Positions 34,998 to 44,439 of a stretch of DNA of 64,000 nucleotides are shown here, piece by piece. The position numbers and the translations under genes were made by a program. The stretch is taken from the NCBI RefSeq assembly GCF_027923765.1, contig NZ_AP026709.1:987501-1051500 (forward strand), written 5' to 3'. The stretch's first letter is position 1. Each line of letters begins with the position of its first letter. The DNA comes from Pseudodesulfovibrio nedwellii (lineage in GTDB: Bacteria; Desulfobacterota; Desulfovibrionia; Desulfovibrionales; Desulfovibrionaceae). Under the pieces are notes generated by a model, which did not search any database, was not told where the DNA came from, and saw only the letters and a list, made by a program, of their open reading frames with translations.

Positions 34998-36155
34998 ATG
35001 ACACGACCTTTTATTCTCTTTCTCTGTCTGGCAATCATAGCCGGATGTACACGATATGATGCCATGCGCATTGCCCGCGCTGCGGCCACTGGCAATCCTG
35101 CAACTGCAGCCGAAAGTCTGGCACGAGACAAAGCCATCGGGTACGCCACGAATCCCGCATCTATCGCTTCTGATATTAAACAATTTCAAAAAATCGTCGA
35201 TGATTTTATTTATGTAGTTACTTCGGTCTGGGGAAAAGATGATGTACGAACACCCCGTCCCAAAGAATACGTCAAATACACTCAAAACTATCTCTCACGC
35301 GCCAGTGTTGATTTTGATACCGGCATGATCACCGTAGAGACAGTGGATACAGACAACCCTCAAATGAGCCTACATAACGCCATTGTCACCACCCTTCTCA
35401 CCCCAAACGACCCTCGAGCAGTAGATCTGTATTCAGCCAAAACAGTCAAACTGGGAGATACTCCGTTTCTGCTGGGAGAAGTCAAAGATAATGATACCAA
35501 GAATATTCGATGGGAATGGCGTGCCAGCCGCTATGCCGACGTGCTCATGGGAACCTGTCTAAAAAAACGAACCAGTGAAGGTAAAATCATTAATTACGTA
35601 ACCATTCCAATGGTCAAAGATCATCTAAATATTCGAGCCAACAAATACAAAAAACAGGTTGTCTCCGCAGCCAAGCGATTCGACATAAGCCAAAATCTCA
35701 TCTATGCGATCATGAAAGTGGAATCTGATTTCAATCCATTTGCAATCAGTTCAGCCATGGCTATCGGATTGATGCAGGTCGTACCGGCTACGGCAGGAAG
35801 CGACGTATACCACTATCTGAACGGCAAAAATGGTCAACCTTCGAAACAGGACTTGCTGGTTGCCTCTACCAACATTACGTACGGCTCCGCCTATCTCCAC
35901 TTGCTAGGAACACGCTTCCTCAAAGACATAACAAATCCGACCTCACGAGAATACTGCATAATCGCCGGATACAACGGCGGCGCGGGGACAGTACTCAGAA
36001 CCTTTGACAAAGACAGGAAAAACGCGGCACAAACCATCAACAGGCTGTCACCCGGAAAAGTATACACCACCCTCCGAACAGAGACACCCTATGCGGAAAC
36101 ACGCCGTTACCTTGGCAAAGTACTTGAAGCCAAGAAACAATTCGTCAACTTCTAG
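34998..36155 (+). CDS. mltC: MltC-like lytic murein transglycosylase, lipoprotein
   Basis: A 385-residue outer-membrane lipoprotein: signal with lipobox IIAGC (Cys ~16), an N-terminal region resembling the DUF3393 domain of MltC (~40-200), and a C-terminal SLT lysozyme-like domain with the catalytic Glu in AIMKVESDFNP, then SAMAIGLMQVVPATAG and CIIAGYNGGAG. It would cleave peptidoglycan glycan strands. The ATG at 34998 is chosen for the signal peptide; there is no strong ribosome-binding site. The PilZ gene follows after 12 bases. Confidence 0.88.
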   Translation: MTRPFILFLCLAIIAGCTRYDAMRIARAAATGNPATAAESLARDKAIGYATNPASIASDIKQFQKIVDDFIYVVTSVWGKDDVRTPRPKEYVKYTQNYLSRASVDFDTGMITVETVDTDNPQMSLHNAIVTTLLTPNDPRAVDLYSAKTVKLGDTPFLLGEVKDNDTKNIRWEWRASRYADVLMGTCLKKRTSEGKIINYVTIPMVKDHLNIRANKYKKQVVSAAKRFDISQNLIYAIMKVESDFNPFAISSAMAIGLMQVVPATAGSDVYHYLNGKNGQPSKQDLLVASTNITYGSAYLHLLGTRFLKDITNPTSREYCIIAGYNGGAGTVLRTFDKDRKNAAQTINRLSPGKVYTTLRTETPYAETRRYLGKVLEAKKQFVNF

Positions 36156-36167
36156 TCAGCACACGCA

Positions 36168-37094
36168 ATGAATATACAGGAAACAGCACTCTCCCTGACC
36201 CGACAACTGACCGACCTGGGCCAACAACTCTTCCCCGGAATGCCGGAAGGAGTGATACGCAATGCCGAAGCAATACTACTGGGCACAATGGCCTTTGTTT
36301 TACTGCTGCTCGGTCTTTTGCTTCTTCGTCGCCCAAAAAAGAAGAACACCTCTTCCAAAACGAACATCCCGCAAAAACTACAGGAGAAAGGTACGGTTGT
36401 AGACATCATAGCCGGACCAGACGACGAAAAAGTTTCCCTGCGATGTGTATTTACTGCGGTCAAATCCAACAAAATCACGTGCGAAATCATCGAACGACTT
36501 GAACCGCTCCAGACTGGGAAAAATCGGCAATTGTTATGTATCTTCGCCCCAACCAAAAACCAGAACGATAAAGTCAATTCATTTGCCACCACCTTGCTGA
36601 AGCTTGGTCACTCCAACCGGACTGCGAATCTCATGGTATTATCAACTCCAACGGAATACACCATGATTCCCCGCCGCAAACACGCTCGAAAAAAAGTTGC
36701 CGACCAACAATTCATCCGTGTTAAACTCTGGCTGGAAGATCCTATCTTCTCCGACACATCCTATCAGGACGCCACTCCCCATATCGGTGTGAACTCTTTT
36801 TCATCCGACAGCCCGGAACAGAGTTCCAATGGTGTGGTCAACATTTCCAATGGCGGTATCGGCCTCAGCATCCTTGATCGCCTTATACCGGAAACCTGTG
36901 GTCCGGATTCTCCCGTGGTCATCAACCTGTTCATGTTCAATTTCAGGGAAAAGACCTTCAAACCTTACTGGTACGCTGGCACTATCCGGTCACTGGAAGA
37001 AAGCCGTCCCGGATTCGTCCGCATGGGGATAGAATTCACATCGACCGCCACCCCAAATTCATCCACGGGACGTCTCAATTGGACTGATCGTTGA
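36168..37094 (+). CDS. Membrane-anchored PilZ-domain protein
   Basis: 308 residues. One membrane helix near the N-terminus (AILLGTMAFVLLLLGLLLL, ~34-52) followed by a basic stretch, a middle domain (~75-160) of YcgR-N-like character, and a C-terminal PilZ domain (~170-300) with the c-di-GMP-binding elements RRKHARKKV (RxxxR) and NISNGGIGLS (N/DxSxxG). It likely senses c-di-GMP to affect motility or envelope functions. The gene is cotranscribed with mltC and is followed by a strong terminator. Confidence 0.8.
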   Translation: MNIQETALSLTRQLTDLGQQLFPGMPEGVIRNAEAILLGTMAFVLLLLGLLLLRRPKKKNTSSKTNIPQKLQEKGTVVDIIAGPDDEKVSLRCVFTAVKSNKITCEIIERLEPLQTGKNRQLLCIFAPTKNQNDKVNSFATTLLKLGHSNRTANLMVLSTPTEYTMIPRRKHARKKVADQQFIRVKLWLEDPIFSDTSYQDATPHIGVNSFSSDSPEQSSNGVVNISNGGIGLSILDRLIPETCGPDSPVVINLFMFNFREKTFKPYWYAGTIRSLEESRPGFVRMGIEFTSTATPNSSTGRLNWTDR

Positions 37095-37112
37095 TTTCAT
37101 TTTCAACACCAC

Positions 37113-37147
37113 AAAAAAAGCCCCGACCAAAAGGTCGGGGCTTTTTT
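37113..37147. terminator. Bidirectional terminator between PilZ and FlgN-like genes
   Basis: Stem GCCCCGACC / GGTCGGGGC with AAAA loop (37120-37141), flanked by seven A and six T. It serves both convergent genes. Confidence 0.93.
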
Positions 37148-37169
37148 AAATTCATTACCCTTCGAGACA

Positions 37170-37526
37170 CTAACTTTTCTTATTCAGAAAACGCTCTTTC
37201 GCCAGCCTCGGCATGTTACCGGAACCGTAACTGTATCCGGCAATTCGACGATTCTGCCGTTTCATACTGGTCAAATCCTGCTTCATGGACCGATGAAGCT
37301 TTCGGGCTTCATCGGTAATCTCATCATGAAGAGATTTCATCTCGACCAACTTGTCCGCCAGAATTTCAAGATTATCCCGGGACAAATCGCCAATAGCTTC
37401 ATCCAAAATCCGTTCCCTATCATAGGCAAGCTTTTCCGCACCAAAGACGTCACCTTCAGTCAAGCACCCGAGTTCACGGCGTCCAATGGACAAAGCCTCG
37501 TCCAGCATATGGCTTCGAGCAGTCAT
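37170..37526 (-). CDS. FlgN/FliT-like helical protein, possible flagellar chaperone
   Basis: 118 residues, almost wholly helical with regular hydrophobic spacing (ALSIGRRELGCLTEGDVFGAEKLAYDR) and a basic C-terminus with RRIAGYSYGSG, similar to the 'aY/gYg' ending of FlgN/FliT export chaperones. The ATG at 37526 has GAGG five bases upstream and starts 2 bases after the previous stop; an upstream extension would overlap that gene. Chaperone function is a guess from shape. Confidence 0.45.
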   Translation of the reverse strand: MTARSHMLDEALSIGRRELGCLTEGDVFGAEKLAYDRERILDEAIGDLSRDNLEILADKLVEMKSLHDEITDEARKLHRSMKQDLTSMKRQNRRIAGYSYGSGNMPRLAKERFLNKKS

Positions 37527-37528
37527 GT

Positions 37529-38131
37529 TTACCTCGTTGTGACGCGGATGTCGTCGCGCAGACTCTTGATGACCTTTTTCCATTTTTCCACCGCCGGAAG
37601 AAATTCATATTCAAGCAAATCGGCCAAAAGTATCCAATCCTCATTTTCCAAGACATCACCCATTTCAGTGAACATGCTGTTCATTTCCTCTGCACTTGTC
37701 AGATATTCGGGGTAATCCTTGAGAGAATATTCATCACGCAGGACACCTACCATGTTCAAGAAATTACGAATGACATCAATAAGGTCCTGATATGTTTCCA
37801 GGGCCTCGGCGTCATCGGCCTGACGGAAAAGATCGGCAACTCGTTTGCCGCCTTCGGCCATGATATTGACGACCTTGTACAGCTCCAGAGTAATTTCCAC
37901 GGCCATTTCATTGGTCGCCATGGTCATGATTTCCACAGACTGAATCTCGGACATTTCAATGTCTTCGGCCTGATGCGGATAAATTTCGGAAAATGATTCC
38001 GAGTTGACCTTCACATCGGTCACAACACGATCTTCAAGATGACCGTCTTCGACCACCTTGTTGAAAACTTGTTCCAAATTCTCGAAATTATTGGAACCGA
38101 TGTCATACTGTTTACCGTCAATAATGATCAT
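37529..38131 (-). CDS. Acidic conserved hypothetical protein
   Basis: 200 residues, strongly acidic, predicted mostly helical after a short beta-rich start (MIIIDGKQYDIGSNNFENLEQVF). AGGAGG precedes the ATG. No motif recognised. It is tightly coupled (2 bases) to the FlgN/FliT-like gene and lies 80 bases after a GT9 gene on the same strand, so a role in a surface or flagellar process is possible. Confidence 0.6.
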   Translation of the reverse strand: MIIIDGKQYDIGSNNFENLEQVFNKVVEDGHLEDRVVTDVKVNSESFSEIYPHQAEDIEMSEIQSVEIMTMATNEMAVEITLELYKVVNIMAEGGKRVADLFRQADDAEALETYQDLIDVIRNFLNMVGVLRDEYSLKDYPEYLTSAEEMNSMFTEMGDVLENEDWILLADLLEYEFLPAVEKWKKVIKSLRDDIRVTTR

Positions 38132-38211
38132 GATGATCTCCTCCTCGAAAGGGTATGATAAAATTTGCCGTTTACGTCGGCTCTCAAGGGACTATTCAAA
38201 ATCCATGCCGA

Positions 38212-39762
38212 CTAAATAAATTCATCGTGCAAAGAAGTCAGAAGGACTCGGTAGCGTTCAGCTAAACCGAGAAGAGAAGCAAGGTCATCACCATATCTCT
38301 GCGTCTCAAATAGCCATAATAAAGCAATTATATTGAGATGTTGACAAGAAGAGAGAATATTTTGCAACCGTTGCCACGATGTCAGAAACTTGGTTTTGGC
38401 CGCAGGGCGTGGACTTTTCTGCAACAGCATCCCCTGCTGAGAGAGCAGGAAAAGCATGTCCACTGCATTCGTCAAAATTTTGGATATCTCATCTCGCATT
38501 TCAGGACGAATTGTCCTGGCAAGTCCTAGACCTTCCGCATAATCGTGTCCATCCAAAAAGCTCTTAAAATACACCCGCTGGATGGCAATCCATGCAGCTC
38601 TGTCCGTAATGTTATGTCCCGATAATGATTCAAGTTCCATAAATCCATCGTGCCCAATACGAGTACGCCACCCTCTCGCTCCAGAAGCGATCTGAAGATC
38701 ATTGGCTGACACCAAGGATTTTGCATATCCATACATAATTTCTGGTGTCACAACCTTACGGCACATTTCGTCATGCGGACAATCCGCACCAAATTCGCAG
38801 GGATGACATTCCATATCCGGTTCCAAACAGATGTTTCCAGCCCGATACGGCCCTGTATCCCACGGTTGAGCTGTAGCCAAAAACACGGAGCACAACGGCA
38901 CCCCAAGGCCTGCGGCAAGATGCATGGTTCCGGTGTCATTGGTCAGCAACATTAAACAGCGAGAAAGTACACCGGCCAACTCATTCAAAGAAGTCTGTCC
39001 CATACAATTAATGAATGGACACTGTGCATGCTCGACAAATCGACTCCCCAACGCCACTTCATTCTTGGTACCAAGTAGAACAGGAACCAAACCATCCCGC
39101 TCCCACAGCATCCTTGCAATCTCACCAAAATATGCCACGGGCCATCTGCGGCGATCTTCACTGGCCCCCATTTGCAGGGCCACAAACCCTTTGCAACCCT
39201 TCGGTATTTCGCTCAACAGGCTATCAGCTGTCGCCAACGCTTCTTCACCGGGATCAGCCAATTCCAAAGAATTTCCTTCTTGATCCAGACCCGCGGTACG
39301 TCGAAAAATATCACATATATTAAACGGACTGGCACCCCGGTGAGCGCCGGCCATCTGAAGAAATGCTGCCCAGGAAGTGGTATCTGCATTAAAACCGAAC
39401 TCATCAACAGTGAACCCCACATCTTCAGCACCCTCTTGCGTCAGATCATACGTCAGCAGACGAGAAGAAACCGAAGGCGTCAGGTTAACAATACTTTCAG
39501 GCCGAAATGTCTCAAGGACATTCCGCTTGAACTCCACGACATCCCTGACCGCCAGTCGCCAATCGTTATCCACTCCCGATAACAACCCCGCCCCCGGAAA
39601 AGGGAAAACGCTATCGACACCGTCAAGCAATGTTGTCGCGGATACAAAATTTTCCAGACAAACCACGCCCACCCGATATCCCCGACTCTTGAAGCCAGAA
39701 ATCACAGGCTGTGTCTGAATGAGGTCCCCGAAACGGGTCAAATTGATGATCAGAACATTCAC
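38212..39762 (-). CDS. Glycosyltransferase family 9 enzyme with C-terminal extension
   Basis: GT9 (heptosyltransferase-like) enzyme of 516 residues. The N-terminus reads NVLIINLTRFGDLIQTQPVI; the donor-binding half has VALQMGASEDRRRWP and LLTNDTGTMHLAAGLGVP; a Cys-rich CHPCEFGADCPHDEMC stretch follows. About 150 further residues (helical) lie after the GT domain and are not part of the usual ~350-residue enzyme. The GTG at 39762 is preferred because AAGGA lies 9 bases before it. Acceptor unknown; flagellar or LPS glycan are options. Confidence 0.82.
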   Translation of the reverse strand: MNVLIINLTRFGDLIQTQPVISGFKSRGYRVGVVCLENFVSATTLLDGVDSVFPFPGAGLLSGVDNDWRLAVRDVVEFKRNVLETFRPESIVNLTPSVSSRLLTYDLTQEGAEDVGFTVDEFGFNADTTSWAAFLQMAGAHRGASPFNICDIFRRTAGLDQEGNSLELADPGEEALATADSLLSEIPKGCKGFVALQMGASEDRRRWPVAYFGEIARMLWERDGLVPVLLGTKNEVALGSRFVEHAQCPFINCMGQTSLNELAGVLSRCLMLLTNDTGTMHLAAGLGVPLCSVFLATAQPWDTGPYRAGNICLEPDMECHPCEFGADCPHDEMCRKVVTPEIMYGYAKSLVSANDLQIASGARGWRTRIGHDGFMELESLSGHNITDRAAWIAIQRVYFKSFLDGHDYAEGLGLARTIRPEMRDEISKILTNAVDMLFLLSQQGMLLQKSPRPAAKTKFLTSWQRLQNILSSCQHLNIIALLWLFETQRYGDDLASLLGLAERYRVLLTSLHDEFI

Positions 39763-39837
39763 GAACACTATCCTTATATACAAACGTCCGCCGGAATTTT
39801 GTCGGACTGACGAAGAAATGCAAGATTAAAGCCGAGA

Positions 39838-40914
39838 TCACAACCCAGCGCCGGCCTGAACCAGCCGGACCAATTTCTCCACGGCCTGAATAGCCATTTT
39901 AAGTTGTTTCTTTTCCTCGGCTTCAAGAAGCATCGGGTTCACAAAATTATGCGGAGGAATGGATTCACGATCACACTCCAACCCGATTTCAAGCCGTTTT
40001 CTCTGAAGATATTCCCATGCCTCCATCAATCGATACCCATGCCTGACTGACACATGCCCGGCTTCGGCCAAAGCACGAATACGATCACAAGTATTGGATG
40101 GTGACAAATTATACTTGAGGACAAGTATCCGTGCACTATTAGTCAAATGCGCAAGGACACTGTTTTTAATATTCAAATGTCCCTGCCACAAACCACCCTT
40201 TTCGGTGATAAAAGCCCCATAAAATGTCAAAGGAAAACGATAGTCCGTAAGTTCTTGAATGAGTAAGGATACCGCAATCGGCTTTGTTCGCACATACTCC
40301 CAAAGTTTATCACGCAATATACGAACGTCTTCTTCGGAACCGAAAATCGCCATAAAATCGAGAATAAGGCCGGATTGCCATGAACCTTTTTCCGCTGGAT
40401 TGGAAAGCCACCGAATCAAACGGGCCAACCAGGAATCAAAATCTCCACGCCATTCCTCATTGCTGATCATGACCCCACCTTCGCACAAAGTCAGTCCCGC
40501 GCCATCCAAGGCGATAACAATGGACTGGGTGCAGTCATCCAACTCATCGACATCCGGCGAAACATGCATGAGCAAGCCATTATCCTGATCCGATCCGAGC
40601 ACCTGTTCCTCTCGACCACCGGAACCGAACTCAAGGAAAGTACATTCTCGAAGCCACGTATACTCCTCGGCATGTGCTTCGAGCACGGCCATGATAACAT
40701 CCCGGTTGAACCGAGAAAGCCGCTTACAGGTCTCCTCGGCTGACAATCCAAAATCAAGCCAATCCTGCACAAGTTCCAGACGGGTTCGACGGATTCCTAC
40801 CAGTTTACCTTCGCGGGCCATGGTCAGCAATTCAGCGTCGAGGCCATCGGGAATCCCCGATTTTCCTCTGGCACTACCGTTTACCGTTCGTTTTTTACCC
40901 GAATCCATGTTCAC
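39838..40914 (-). CDS. DUF294 putative nucleotidyltransferase (GlnD-like)
   Basis: 358 residues. N-terminal helical part, then a nucleotidyltransferase core with FGSGGREEQVLGSDQDNGLL (GS...D-x-D metal-binding pattern, residues ~107-126) and the DUF294 C-terminal helical domain (~220-350). Unlike many members it has no CBS or cyclic-nucleotide domain. The GTG at 40914 is favoured since CGGAG lies 7 bases upstream. It is divergent from the symporter genes at 41104; such pairing of DUF294 proteins with DUF4212/SSS symporters is common and may reflect post-translational control. Confidence 0.8.
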   Translation of the reverse strand: MNMDSGKKRTVNGSARGKSGIPDGLDAELLTMAREGKLVGIRRTRLELVQDWLDFGLSAEETCKRLSRFNRDVIMAVLEAHAEEYTWLRECTFLEFGSGGREEQVLGSDQDNGLLMHVSPDVDELDDCTQSIVIALDGAGLTLCEGGVMISNEEWRGDFDSWLARLIRWLSNPAEKGSWQSGLILDFMAIFGSEEDVRILRDKLWEYVRTKPIAVSLLIQELTDYRFPLTFYGAFITEKGGLWQGHLNIKNSVLAHLTNSARILVLKYNLSPSNTCDRIRALAEAGHVSVRHGYRLMEAWEYLQRKRLEIGLECDRESIPPHNFVNPMLLEAEEKKQLKMAIQAVEKLVRLVQAGAGL

Positions 40915-41103
40915 CGAAAATCTCCGTCGTTGGAGTATCAACCGTTGACCGGAGGAAATTGCCCGTTAGCCGACTGTTTCAAACAAGTATACCCTACGAC
41001 CGAGCGAGTTTGACCGTTTACCTGAAAAGGAATGCTCTCAGCATTTCCACTACTGTAAAAGAAGTGCAACGGCAAACACCACAACCGTACTGGGGGGTAA
41101 ATC

Positions 41104-41370
41104 ATGGACCAAATCGAAGCAATCCGCAAAAAACAACTCAAGTTTGCTCTGGGCGTAGGCATCCCGTATTTCGCCTTTGTCATCAGCATCTTTCTGCTCG
41201 TCTATCTGGCGAGCGAAGCGGTAACACGCATCAGCATCATGGGATTCCCTCTTCATTATTGGCTGGTAGCTATAGCCATCTACCCTATTACATGGGTGCT
41301 CTTCATCTGGTACGTGGGCAAGGCAAATGCCATGGAAGACGAAATAGCCGAAAAGGTCGGAGGAAAATAA
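41104..41370 (+). CDS. Sodium/substrate symporter small subunit (DUF4212-like)
   Basis: 88 residues with two membrane helices (YFAFVISIFLLVYLASEAV and YWLVAIAIYPITWVLFIWYVG) and GFPLHYW between them, as in the small partner of SSS-type symporters (DUF4212, related in role to YjcH/DUF485). GGGGGG lies close upstream. The large subunit starts 1 base after the stop, so the two make one complex. The 160-base upstream gap carries a bulged hairpin at 41029-41047. Confidence 0.8.
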   Translation: MDQIEAIRKKQLKFALGVGIPYFAFVISIFLLVYLASEAVTRISIMGFPLHYWLVAIAIYPITWVLFIWYVGKANAMEDEIAEKVGGK

Positions 41371-41371
41371 G

Positions 41372-42946
41372 ATGGAGACCGGATATCAAATACCATTTAC
41401 GGCTCTGGTCCTGATCGGGTGCATGCTGGCTTTCACCATCGTTACCACGTTCATGTTCCGCAAACAAAAAACGTCTGCCGACTATTATCTGGCCGGACGT
41501 AAGGTCAATTCCTTCATCAATGCGTCGGCAATTTCCTCGGACTACCTGTCCGCAGCATCTTTCCTCGGCGTTGCAGGTGTCGCATTCCTGTTTGGATTCG
41601 ACGGCATCATCTATGCGCTGGGATTCTTCGTGGGCTATATCGCCCTGTTATTATTCCTGGCTTCTCCGCTCAGAAAATTTGGCCGTTACACCGTGCCTGA
41701 CTTTGTTTCGGAGCGTTTCCACTCAAAACGGGCACGCGTGCTCGGCGTTATCGGCGTCCTGTTCGTGTCGCTCTTCTACATGGCACCGCAAATGCTCGGC
41801 GCAGGCAAGGTCATGGGACTGCTTCTGAATTTGGAGTATGAAACTTCCATCATCATCATTGCCTGCATCATCACATTTTATGTCACCGTGGGTGGCATGA
41901 AAGCGACCACCGTCAACCAACTGGTCCAGTTCTGGATTCTGTTTGGTGCCATGTTCCTGCTCGCCTTCATCCCCTTCATGATTAAAGGATACACTTACAC
42001 CGACATCGTCAAATTCATCGGCGACTTCAAAGGTGTAGAACCGGTCACCGGAAAAATGTTCGACGGTGCGGCTTACACCAGCCCTGCATATTGGCTGACC
42101 AACCTGAAAGACACGTTGTCCCTGCTGCTGGCCCTGATGTTCGGCACCGCTGGCCTGCCTCACATTCTCGTGCGCTTCTATACCGCACCCGACGGCAAGG
42201 CAGCACGTAAAACAGTTATCTACGTGCTGCTCCTGATCGGCATGTTCTACATCCTCAGTCCATATGTAGGTCACGTAATCCGCTACGCCTTCCTGCAAGG
42301 TGATGCGATGGGTGTTTCTCCTCATTTGATGCAATGGCTGGCCGACAACGGTAAAAACCTGGCCGTACCTGTTGCTGGTTCCTACTTCGGTGGACAGATC
42401 CTGCTCGGCATCGTCGTGGCCGGTGCATTTGCCGCCATCCTGTCCACAGTTGCCGGTCTGATCATCGCCTGCGCTGGTGCCATCGGCCATGACTTGGTGG
42501 TCAACGTCTTCAACCCGAACATGCCTGAACGCTCCCGCGTCAAGGTAGCCCGCATCGCGTCCGTCATCGTCGGCCTGCTCGGGATCCCGCTCGGTTTCTG
42601 GGCGGAATCCATGCAGATCGCCGTTCTGGTAGGACTGGCCTTTGCTATTGCTGCTTCCACCTTCTTCCCGGTGCTCGTCATGGGCGTGTGGTGGCCCAAA
42701 ATGACCAAGAACGGTGCTTGCGCCGGTCTGATTACGGGTATTGTCGGATCATTCTTCATGATCCTCGGCAAGGGACTGCTCCCCGAATTCCTGCAATTCA
42801 AGAACCCCGGAGGATTCGTCATGATCCTGACCTTCATCGCCATCTATTCCATTTCAAAGATGGAATACGCCTCCAAAGGTGAAGCCGCCCTGCCTCCTGA
42901 TACGGCAGAGGTCATGGCCATCCTCCACGGCCCTGAAAAAGCATAA
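41372..42946 (+). CDS. Sodium:solute symporter, large subunit (ActP-like)
   Basis: 524-residue SSS-family carrier with about 13 helices. Typical signatures: SADYYLAGRKVNSFINASAISSDYLSAASFLG, the sodium-site region TVGGMKATTVNQLVQFW, and AGAFAAILSTVAGLIIACAGAIGHD. With its small subunit it is the type that takes up acetate or other short monocarboxylates with Na+; the exact substrate is not visible. Strong terminator follows. Confidence 0.88.
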   Translation: METGYQIPFTALVLIGCMLAFTIVTTFMFRKQKTSADYYLAGRKVNSFINASAISSDYLSAASFLGVAGVAFLFGFDGIIYALGFFVGYIALLLFLASPLRKFGRYTVPDFVSERFHSKRARVLGVIGVLFVSLFYMAPQMLGAGKVMGLLLNLEYETSIIIIACIITFYVTVGGMKATTVNQLVQFWILFGAMFLLAFIPFMIKGYTYTDIVKFIGDFKGVEPVTGKMFDGAAYTSPAYWLTNLKDTLSLLLALMFGTAGLPHILVRFYTAPDGKAARKTVIYVLLLIGMFYILSPYVGHVIRYAFLQGDAMGVSPHLMQWLADNGKNLAVPVAGSYFGGQILLGIVVAGAFAAILSTVAGLIIACAGAIGHDLVVNVFNPNMPERSRVKVARIASVIVGLLGIPLGFWAESMQIAVLVGLAFAIAASTFFPVLVMGVWWPKMTKNGACAGLITGIVGSFFMILGKGLLPEFLQFKNPGGFVMILTFIAIYSISKMEYASKGEAALPPDTAEVMAILHGPEKA

Positions 42947-42966
42947 TACTCCTTCCTCCATCCTTG

Positions 42967-43003
42967 AGGGACGGGACTGATTCAAAACAGTCCCGTCCCT
43001 TTC
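42967..43003 (+). terminator. Rho-independent terminator after the symporter
   Basis: Thirteen-bp perfect stem AGGGACGGGACTG / CAGTCCCGTCCCT with an 8-base loop, then TTCTGTT. Confidence 0.85.
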
Positions 43004-43071
43004 TGTTGACTTGATGCCTTCATCCTGTCTTAATATTAAAGCTGAATCTCATACTCACGAGGAAACCGGCA

Positions 43072-44322
43072 ATGCCTAAAACAAAAATCATGAATCGTTG
43101 GCTCGTCGTGGTCGGCGCCATTCTCATCCAACTCAGCCTTGGCGCAATTTACGCATGGTCTGTCTTCACCCCAGCCTTGAAAAATGTTGGCTGGTCAAAA
43201 ATGCAGACTCAAATCATCTTTGCAGTAGGCCTCGCCTTTTTCGCCATTATCATGGTCTGGGCAGGCAAAAAATTATCTACATGGGGCCCTCGTAAACTGA
43301 CCATGATTAGCGGGCTAGTACTTGGCTCTGGTTATGCTCTGGCCGGACTGTTTGGCGGCACTAATTTCTGGTTTTTGCTCCTATTCATCGGCATAATTGG
43401 AGGCTCTGGTATCGGCATCGGCTACGTAGTCCCCATTGCGGTGGGTATGCGCTGGTTCCCTGATAAAAAAGGCATGATCACCGGCTTGGCCGTGGCCGGA
43501 TTTGGTTTCGGCGCTATGGGTTGGGTCAAGCTCGCCGGATCATGGGGGCATCTGCTGGCCACCCTCGGTCTCTCCACCACCTTCATCATATATGGTATAG
43601 CCTTTGCCGCACTGGTCATTACCGGCGGCATGTGGATGGTCTTCCCGCCCGAGGGCTGGCTGCCTAAAGGCTATACTCCACCTGAAACAACGGACACAAC
43701 AAACGGCACAAATGGCGGATTCACTTCAGGTGAGATGCTTGCCACCCGTCAGTTCTATTACATTTTTCTGACCTTTGTTTTCAGTGCGGGTGCAGGTCTC
43801 ATGTCCATCGGACTGATGAAACTCTATCCCATGGAAGCGTTACAAGGCGCGGGATACAGTGCCGCCGAAGCCAGTGCCATTGCAGGCACGGCCATGGCGA
43901 TTTTTTTCAGCCTCGCCAACGGCATCGGCCGCATCGCATGGGGTATGATGAGTGATCTTATGGGCCGCAAGGCCGCCATCGTCATCATGACCGCCACGCA
44001 AGGAATCTGCGTCATCGGATTCCCGACCATGGCGACCAACGAACTTATTCTTTATGTGGGGGCAACCTTCATCGGCTTCAATTTCGGCGGCAACTTCGCC
44101 CTATTCCCCACCATGACAGCCGATACTTTCGGCGCAAAAAGCGTCGGCCAGAATTACCCGTTCGTCTTCCTCGCCTATGGCGTGGGCGGCATTTTCGGCC
44201 CCATCCTCGGCGGCATGCTTGGTGATATGGGCAACTTCCCCTTGGCCTTCACTATCTGCGGCGTACTCTGTCTGGTGGGCGCAGTATTGACGTACAATGT
44301 TCAGCCTCCAAAGCATGGTTAA
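43072..44322 (+). CDS. MFS transporter, OFA (oxalate/formate antiporter) family
   Basis: 416 residues, twelve helices. The N-terminal pattern NRWLVVVGAILIQLSLGAIYAWSVFTPAL and the later GSGIGIGYVVPIAVGMRWFPDKKGMITGLAVAGFGFG are diagnostic of the OFA family of carboxylate/anion carriers. Substrates in the family include oxalate, formate and lactate-like acids; the actual one is open. GAGG precedes the ATG. It lies next to the Na+ symporter, hinting at a small-acid uptake region. Confidence 0.85.
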   Translation: MPKTKIMNRWLVVVGAILIQLSLGAIYAWSVFTPALKNVGWSKMQTQIIFAVGLAFFAIIMVWAGKKLSTWGPRKLTMISGLVLGSGYALAGLFGGTNFWFLLLFIGIIGGSGIGIGYVVPIAVGMRWFPDKKGMITGLAVAGFGFGAMGWVKLAGSWGHLLATLGLSTTFIIYGIAFAALVITGGMWMVFPPEGWLPKGYTPPETTDTTNGTNGGFTSGEMLATRQFYYIFLTFVFSAGAGLMSIGLMKLYPMEALQGAGYSAAEASAIAGTAMAIFFSLANGIGRIAWGMMSDLMGRKAAIVIMTATQGICVIGFPTMATNELILYVGATFIGFNFGGNFALFPTMTADTFGAKSVGQNYPFVFLAYGVGGIFGPILGGMLGDMGNFPLAFTICGVLCLVGAVLTYNVQPPKHG

Positions 44323-44439
44323 GAGGTCTCCGATGGATGGGGGAAAGAGATGCAGATACGCCACTCTCCCAAGCCGGGACTTGACAGCGCGAGGGCTGAT
44401 ACCTACTTAGTGGCACCAACACACCAAAGGAGACATTTC

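Noticed and set aside
41723..42490. 255-codon minus-strand frame inside the symporter gene
   Set aside because: His/Gln/Asp-rich low-complexity translation typical of an antisense shadow of a membrane protein gene.
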